From: Solimonas_A sp052035235
GTDB lineage: Bacteria > Pseudomonadota > Gammaproteobacteria > Nevskiales > Nevskiaceae
DNA: 64,000 nucleotides
Reading direction: 5' to 3'
Assembly (NCBI GenBank): GCA_052035235.1
Contig: JBPOHT010000004.1
Location: 1 to 64,000, forward strand
Notes under the pieces: model-generated
Databases searched by the model: none
Told to the model about the DNA's origin: nothing
Seen by the model: only the letters and a program-made list of their open reading frames with translations
Shown: in pieces, positions 59,381 through 64,000 of the stretch
Layout: each line of letters opens with the position of its first letter
Numbering within the stretch: the stretch's first letter is position 1
Translations under genes and position numbers: made by a program

Positions 59381-59872
59381 ATGTCCAAGCCCAGCCTGCT
59401 TCGCACTGCCGTCGATCGCGTCCGGCTCCTGCCCAAGCCCCTGTTCAGCCGCGCGGTGACGCGCATGTTCAACTTCCAGGTGCGCTTTGCCGGTACCGCC
59501 GGCGTGAAGTTCGAGGAACTCTCGGAGTCGCGCTCGGTCCTGGTACTGGAGAATCGAAAGAAGGTGCAGAACCACATCGGCGGCGTGCATGCGGCGGCGA
59601 TGGCGCTGTTGGCGGAAACGGCGACTGGTTCAGTATTCGGCATGAACGTGCCCTCCAGTCATTTACTAGTGATCAAGAGCATGAACATCCGCTATGTTCG
59701 GCGGGCCCAGGGTGATCTGCGCGCCGTGGCCACGCTCAGTGCCGAGCAGCGCCTGCGCATCCTCAGCGAGCCCAAGGGCGACCTGCTGGTGCCGGTCACG
59801 GTCACCGACGAGAGCGGCGAGCAGCCGATCGAGTGCGAGATGATCTGGGCCTGGACGCCGAAGAAGAAGTAG
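59381..59872 (+). CDS. DUF4442 hot-dog-fold thioesterase-like protein
   Basis: A 163-residue hot-dog-fold protein of the DUF4442 family, related to PaaI-type thioesterases that hydrolyse acyl-CoA. The family piece NHIGGVHAAAMALLAETATG is clear, and ENRKKVQNHIGG and RYVRRAQGDL flank it. It is followed after 58 bases by an acyl-CoA synthetase gene in the same direction, which supports a role in acyl-CoA metabolism. Confidence 0.88.
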   Translation: MSKPSLLRTAVDRVRLLPKPLFSRAVTRMFNFQVRFAGTAGVKFEELSESRSVLVLENRKKVQNHIGGVHAAAMALLAETATGSVFGMNVPSSHLLVIKSMNIRYVRRAQGDLRAVATLSAEQRLRILSEPKGDLLVPVTVTDESGEQPIECEMIWAWTPKKK

Positions 59873-59930
59873 GCGGCATGCTGCCGCCGGCACGCACAAA
59901 ACAGAACGATTAGAGAGACGAGGAGCCAAG

Positions 59931-61739
59931 ATGAGCGATCACGACAACCGCGTGCGCCTGCGCGACATCGCCAAGGGTGTGGTCAGCACCCTGCCGGACT
60001 TCATGACGGTGAACAAGGGCCTGCTGCAGCTGATTTCGCTGCGGCCCCAATGGCGCGGCTCGATCGGCTCCATCATCGAGAAGCATGCACGCAACAACGG
60101 CGAGCGCGTGGCGCTGGCCTTCGAGGATCGCCGCTGGACCTATGCGGAGTTCAACGCCTGGGCCAACCAGGTGGCGGCCCTGCTGCGCAGCAAGGGCGTG
60201 GGCCCCGGTGATGCGGTGGCCGTGCTGATGGAAAACCGCGCCGAGGTGCTGGCCTGCGTCGCCGGCATCGTCAAGCTGGGCGCCATCGCCGGCATGCTCA
60301 ATCACCAGCAGCGTGGTGAGGTGCTGGAGCACAGCATCCGCCTGGCCAAGGCCAAGGTGATCATCGTCGGCGAGGAATGCGTCGGCGCGCTGGAGAGCAC
60401 TACCTGCGAACCGGGCCGCGACAGCGAGCGCCTGTATCTCTGGGAAGGCGAGGGCAAGGCGCCGCGCGGCTACACCGCGATGCGGCCGCTGGTGCGCGAC
60501 ATGCCGGAAGACAATGCGCCGGAGACGGCGCAGATCATCCAGAAGCAGCCGGCCTTCTACATCTTCACCTCCGGCACCACCGGCCTGCCCAAGGCCTCGG
60601 TGATGTCGCACTACCGCTGGCTCAGCGGTATGGCCGGCGTCGGCCAGGGCTCGCTGCGCCTGAAGCCCGAGGACATTTTCTACTGCTGCCTGCCGCTGTA
60701 CCACAACAACGCACTCACGGTGAGCTGGGGCGCGGCGCTGGGCAGCGGCGCGACGCTGGCACTGAGCCGCAAGTTCAGCGCCTCGCGCTTCTGGGACGAG
60801 ATCCGCGACTACAACGCCACGGCGTTCTGCTACATCGGCGAGCTGTGCCGCTACCTGCTGAACCGCCCGGCCACCAGTAACGACCGCAATCACCGCGTGC
60901 GCGTGTCGATTGGCAACGGCCTGCGTCCGGAAATCTGGGACGAGTTCCAGAGCCGCTTCGGCATCGAGCGCATCTGCGAGTTTTATGGTGCCAGCGAGGG
61001 CAACCTGGCGTTCATCAACGGTTTTGGCCTGACCAAGACCGCGGGCTTCTGCCCGATGACCTTCGCCATCGTGGAGTTCGACGCCGACACCGAGCAGCCG
61101 GTGCGTGACGCCAAGGGTCATATGAAGAAAGTGGCCTCGGGTGGCATCGGCCTGCTGATCAGCGAGGTCACCGAGCGCCGTCCCTTCGAGGGCTACACCG
61201 ACCCCAAGGCCAGCGAGGCCAAGCTGTTCCGCGATGTCTTCAAGAAGGGCGACTGCTGGTTCAACACCGGCGACCTGGTCCGTGACCAAGGCTACAAGCA
61301 CATCGCCTTCGTGGACCGCGTGGGCGACACCTTCCGCTGGAAGGGCGAGAACGTGGCCACCACCGAGGTGGAAGGCGCCCTCAACCGCCATCCCGCCGTG
61401 GAGCAGGCGGTGGTCTATGGCGTGCAGCTGGCGGGTTGCGACGGTCGTGCCGGCATGGCGGCGCTGACCTGGAAGGGCGGCAAGCTCGACGGGCCAGGCC
61501 TGGCGAAGCATCTCTGCGATACGCTGCCGGCCTACGCCGTGCCGCTGTTCCTGCGCCTGCGCGAGGAGCAGGAGGTCACCGGCACCTTCAAGTACCGCAA
61601 GGTGGACCTGAAGAAGCAGGGCTTCGATCCGGCGGGCTCGAGTGAGCCGCTGTACGTGCTTTGTGACCGAAATCGCGGCTACGAGCCGCTGACGCTGGAG
61701 TTGTTCCAGCGGATCGGGAGTGGGGAGTTGCGGCTGTAG
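59931..61739 (+). CDS. Long-chain acyl-CoA synthetase, FATP type
   Basis: A 602-residue adenylating enzyme that activates fatty acids to acyl-CoA. The P-loop-like motif FTSGTTGLPKAS is near residue 211, the FATP-type blocks YGASEGNLAFIN and GDLVRDQGYKHI follow, and DRVGDTFRWKGENVATTEVE leads to the C-terminal domain. It matches the FadD6/FATP branch (also seen for very-long-chain or steroid side-chain acids). A GACGAGGAG box precedes ATG 59931. Likely cotranscribed with the DUF4442 gene. Confidence 0.93.
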   Translation: MSDHDNRVRLRDIAKGVVSTLPDFMTVNKGLLQLISLRPQWRGSIGSIIEKHARNNGERVALAFEDRRWTYAEFNAWANQVAALLRSKGVGPGDAVAVLMENRAEVLACVAGIVKLGAIAGMLNHQQRGEVLEHSIRLAKAKVIIVGEECVGALESTTCEPGRDSERLYLWEGEGKAPRGYTAMRPLVRDMPEDNAPETAQIIQKQPAFYIFTSGTTGLPKASVMSHYRWLSGMAGVGQGSLRLKPEDIFYCCLPLYHNNALTVSWGAALGSGATLALSRKFSASRFWDEIRDYNATAFCYIGELCRYLLNRPATSNDRNHRVRVSIGNGLRPEIWDEFQSRFGIERICEFYGASEGNLAFINGFGLTKTAGFCPMTFAIVEFDADTEQPVRDAKGHMKKVASGGIGLLISEVTERRPFEGYTDPKASEAKLFRDVFKKGDCWFNTGDLVRDQGYKHIAFVDRVGDTFRWKGENVATTEVEGALNRHPAVEQAVVYGVQLAGCDGRAGMAALTWKGGKLDGPGLAKHLCDTLPAYAVPLFLRLREEQEVTGTFKYRKVDLKKQGFDPAGSSEPLYVLCDRNRGYEPLTLELFQRIGSGELRL

Positions 61740-61768
61740 GGGTTCCGCGTCTAACGGTAAGCTCCACC

Positions 61769-61855
61769 CCCGTCATGCCGGCGAAAGCCGGCATCCAGTC
61801 CTGGCCGGAGCGACCATAGCGGTGACTGGATACCGGCCTTCGCCGGTATGACAAC
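61769..61855. repeat. Paired-hairpin repeat, full copy 4
   Basis: ATGCCGGC-GAAA-GCCGGCAT on the left and ATACCGGC-CTTC-GCCGGTAT on the right, about 35 bases apart. It lies between the acyl-CoA synthetase gene and the ydcZ-like gene and is the same family as the copies at 32554, 43153 and 49437. Confidence 0.87.
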
Positions 61856-61869
61856 AGGAGGAGTTCGCG

Positions 61870-62319
61870 ATGTATTACGCCCTGGCATTCGTGGTCGGTG
61901 TCCTGCTGCCGCTGCAGACGGCGATCAACAGCAACCTGCGCGCGCAACTCGGCGACAGCGTGGTGCTGGCGACGATGATCTCCTTTGCTGTCGGCGCGCT
62001 GACGATGGGCCTGCTGGCGTTGGCCAGCAGCGAGCGCGGCGCGTTGCAGGCGCTGCCTCAATTGCAGTGGTGGCACTTCACCGGTGGCTTGCTGGGCGCG
62101 GTGATCGTCGCCGGCAGCATCCTGCTGGCGCCGCGCATCGGGCTGGCCGGCATGACGGCGCTGGTGGTCGGTGGGCAGCTCTGTGCTTCGCTGCTGTTCG
62201 ACCGGCAGGGCTTCCTCGGCTTGGCGGAACGGGCGCTGACGATGCCGCGCGTGGCGGGCGCGGTGCTCGTGCTGGCGGGGATACTGCTGGTGAACTATGG
62301 GGATCGGTTGCGCGCCTGA
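61870..62319 (+). CDS. DMT-superfamily membrane protein, YdcZ type
   Basis: A 149-residue inner-membrane protein with five predicted helices. The piece LPLQTAINSNLRAQLGD in helix 1 and GGLLGAVIVAGSILLAPRIG in the middle are typical of YdcZ (DUF606) proteins, half-size relatives of DMT transporters that usually act as pairs. The substrate is unknown. A GGAGGAG box precedes ATG 61870. Confidence 0.88.
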   Translation: MYYALAFVVGVLLPLQTAINSNLRAQLGDSVVLATMISFAVGALTMGLLALASSERGALQALPQLQWWHFTGGLLGAVIVAGSILLAPRIGLAGMTALVVGGQLCASLLFDRQGFLGLAERALTMPRVAGAVLVLAGILLVNYGDRLRA

Positions 62320-62428
62320 TTGGCGGATGGAGGTGGCTCGCCCTAGATGGCTCGCTGAACACGCCGGCCCCTCACCTCGGCAACTGCTCCATGCGTTGCC
62401 CTACCTCGGGCATCCATGCCCTCGCCAA

Positions 62429-62454
62429 CCCTCTCCCCGCAAGCGGGGAGAGGG
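62429..62454. repeat. Palindromic repeat, CCCTCTCCCC type, perfect copy
   Basis: CCCTCTCCCCGC at 62429-62440 pairs fully with GCGGGGAGAGGG at 62443-62454 across AA. The same palindrome, with one mismatch, lies at 12512-12550. It sits just after the thiolase gene on the minus strand. Confidence 0.78.
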
Positions 62455-62470
62455 AGTGAGCATGGGGGAT

Positions 62471-63784
62471 CTATAGCCGGTTCGCGTTTTCCAGCAGGAT
62501 CGCCGCACCCAGGCCGCCACCCGCGCAGCTCGACACCACGGCATAGCGCTTCTTCTCCTGCTGCAGGCGGCGCGCGGCGGTGGTCAGCAGGCGCACGCCG
62601 GTGGCGGCGAAGGGGTTGCCCAGGGCCAGGGAGCCGCCCCAGGTGTTGAGCTTGTCTTCCGGGATCGCGCCGAAGGCCTGTGACAGGCCGTGGTATTCCC
62701 GGGCGAATTCAGCGGAGGCCAGGCAGGCCTGGTTGGCGAGGATCTGCGAGGCGAAGGCTTCGTGCAGCTCCCAGACGTCGATGTCGTCCATGCCCAGGCC
62801 GTTGCGCTGCAGCAGCTTGGGGATGGCCATGGCGGGGCCCAGCAGCATCTCGCTGAACAGGTCGTCCACGCCGGCCAGTACGTAGTCGCGCACCACGGCC
62901 TGCGGCTCCAGCTTGAGGCGCCGCGCGGCGCCGAGGCTGGACAGCAGCAGGGCGCCGGCGCCGTCGGTCAGGCGCGAGGCATTGCCGGCGGTGACGATGC
63001 CGCTTTCGCGGTCGAATACCGGCTTGAGGCGGGCGAGCTTGTCGGCATTGGTGTCGGCGCGCATGGAGTCGTCGCGTGTCACCGGCTCGTCGCGGCCCTG
63101 CACCTGCACCGGCACGATGTCCTCGGCGTAGCGCCCTTGCTCCCAGGCCTGCACGGCGAGGGCGTGGCTGCGGGCGGCGTAGCGGTCGCTGTCCTGCCGT
63201 GCCACGCCGAACTTCTTCACCATGGCCTCGGTGCAGGCACCCATGGTCATCTTGGTGGTGAAGTCGCTGGCCGAGGGCATTTCCGGCAGCAGGTCGCGCG
63301 GGCGCAAGGTACCGAGAACGCGCAGCGCGTTCTTTGCGGACGGGTCCTGGTTGAGCTTCATCAGGCCGCGGCGCAGGGCCTGGCGGGCACGCAGCGGCGG
63401 ATCGGAGAAGGTTTCCGTGCCGCCGGCGATGGCGAGCTCCGCGCGGCCCAGCGCGATCATGTCGCAGACCGTGCCCACGGCGACGTTGGGCGACAGGCCC
63501 GCCATCGACAGGGTGAAGGCCGGGATGGTGCTGGGCAGGCCGGCGCCGAGCATGCACTCGCGCGCGACGTTGGTGGTTTCCACCTCGTGCACCACGGTGC
63601 CCATGGCCACCACGTCGACGCGCGCGGCGTCGATGCCGGTCTTCTCCACCAGCCCGGCGATGGCGCGTGCGCCCAGTTCGTAGCTCATCAGCCGGGCGTA
63701 GGCGCCGGCGGTTTCCATGAAGGGCGTGCGCGCGCCGCGCAGGATCACCGGCAGGCGGTCGTGGGTCTCGGAAGCAGTGCTCAT
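62471..63784 (-). CDS. FadI-type thiolase lacking catalytic Cys and His
   Basis: A 437-residue thiolase-fold protein that aligns with E. coli FadI over its length (ARTPFMET, AGGTETFSD, HEAFASQ, CAGGGLGAAILLE). The nucleophile position reads Gly: TLSMAGLSP with G96 where FadI has SVSRACATS. The GHP His reads Asn: LALGNPFAATG, N390. The second catalytic Cys (C420) is kept. Normal claisen or thiolytic activity is unlikely; a retro-aldol, binding or partner role is possible. A MaoC-like gene ends 32 bases upstream, so the pair is probably an operon. The start follows from the family N-terminus. Confidence 0.88.
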   Translation of the reverse strand: MSTASETHDRLPVILRGARTPFMETAGAYARLMSYELGARAIAGLVEKTGIDAARVDVVAMGTVVHEVETTNVARECMLGAGLPSTIPAFTLSMAGLSPNVAVGTVCDMIALGRAELAIAGGTETFSDPPLRARQALRRGLMKLNQDPSAKNALRVLGTLRPRDLLPEMPSASDFTTKMTMGACTEAMVKKFGVARQDSDRYAARSHALAVQAWEQGRYAEDIVPVQVQGRDEPVTRDDSMRADTNADKLARLKPVFDRESGIVTAGNASRLTDGAGALLLSSLGAARRLKLEPQAVVRDYVLAGVDDLFSEMLLGPAMAIPKLLQRNGLGMDDIDVWELHEAFASQILANQACLASAEFAREYHGLSQAFGAIPEDKLNTWGGSLALGNPFAATGVRLLTTAARRLQQEKKRYAVVSSCAGGGLGAAILLENANRL

Positions 63785-63816
63785 GGCGGGGGAGTCAGGA
63801 AAGGAGGTGGGGGACT

Positions 63817-64000
63817 TTAGCCGGTAAAGCTGCCGGCGAGGTGGGTGGAGCCGTCGCGGCCCTGCAGGCGGAAGGCGCGGCGGCCTTCCGTGTCCGGCGT
63901 GGCCAGCTGCACCTGCAGGCCGTCGCGGGGAAGCGGCAGCGGGCGGATGAAGCGCAGGTCGATGTCGGCGATCTCCTGCTCCGCGTCGGCCAGCTTTTCC
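63817..64000 (-). CDS. MaoC-like hot-dog dehydratase, C-terminal fragment
   Basis: The minus strand from the right edge encodes 60 codons ending in TAA at 63817-63819. The peptide begins EKLADAEQEIADIDLRFIRP and ends THLAGSFTG, which resembles the C-terminal hot-dog strands of MaoC-type enoyl-CoA hydratases. The rest lies outside the window. It is upstream of the thiolase on the same strand with a 32-base gap, as in MaoC-thiolase operons. The assignment rests on a short piece. Confidence 0.55.
   Translation of the reverse strand, partial: EKLADAEQEIADIDLRFIRPLPLPRDGLQVQLATPDTEGRRAFRLQGRDGSTHLAGSFTG

Noticed and set aside
1..64000. tRNA, rRNA, prophage, toxin-antitoxin or defence genes
   Set aside because: I looked for cloverleaf ends, rRNA signatures, integrases, transposases and typical defence motifs and saw none; small RNAs could still be missed by eye.

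Overview
The window is strongly GC-rich, densely coded DNA that looks like a chromosome of a free-living aerobic gammaproteobacterium. The large single-chain PurL, YdfG, Rnk, poxvirus-type topoisomerase IB and FadI-type thiolase support this. The mix of exported lipoproteins, redox enzymes and lipid or steroid-type catabolism resembles Nevskiales/Solimonadaceae or nearby Xanthomonadales-like groups. That placement is inference from gene content only. I found no rRNA, tRNA, CRISPR, prophage or intact insertion sequence.

Layout. 1-3.2 kb: small conserved proteins and an orphan lipoprotein. 3.2-19.4 kb: a run of regulators and exported proteins: an AraC regulator, a degenerate M28 peptidase lipoprotein, a cold-shock/excalibur membrane protein, an MHYT histidine kinase, a DUF305 protein, an LVIVD lipoprotein, a PhoD phosphatase, an arylsulfatase, a lytic transglycosylase, and a TetR gene facing a three-haem RoxA-like cytochrome. 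19.5-28.9 kb: small proteins, two SnoaL/NTF2-like proteins, Rnk, an EamA exporter, a second LVIVD lipoprotein, an AraC regulator and an M28 peptidase/lipase pair. 29-32.5 kb: a one-directional set made of a helix-turn-helix/TPR-like regulator, a beta-propeller, a DUF899 protein and a membrane protein. 32.6-37.9 kb: an oxidation cluster with a TetR gene, a 2Fe-2S ferredoxin, a P450 carrying an extra C-terminal domain, an EthA-like Baeyer-Villiger monooxygenase and a divergent TetR gene. 38-50 kb: mostly housekeeping and small enzymes, including YdfG, a Lon-substrate-binding-like protein, the DUF2339-DUF3999 pair, an MBL hydrolase and topoisomerase IB. 50.3-54.1 kb: purL. 54.1-59.3 kb: two lipoproteins and a possible cyclic-nucleotide signalling island. 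59.4-64 kb: fatty-acid metabolism: a DUF4442 thioesterase-like protein, a FATP-type acyl-CoA synthetase, and a FadI-like thiolase that lacks two catalytic residues, preceded by a MaoC-like gene cut by the window edge.

Genes that appear to work together. The ferredoxin can feed electrons to the adjacent P450, and the BVMO is probably controlled by the divergent TetR. The class III cyclase-like gene faces a gene pair that ends in a cyclic-nucleotide-binding/receiver protein. Many products carry lipoboxes, so much of this region acts at the cell envelope. Three families of intergenic palindromic repeats are scattered between genes; the most striking is a paired-hairpin element of about 90 bp present four times, plus one single copy.
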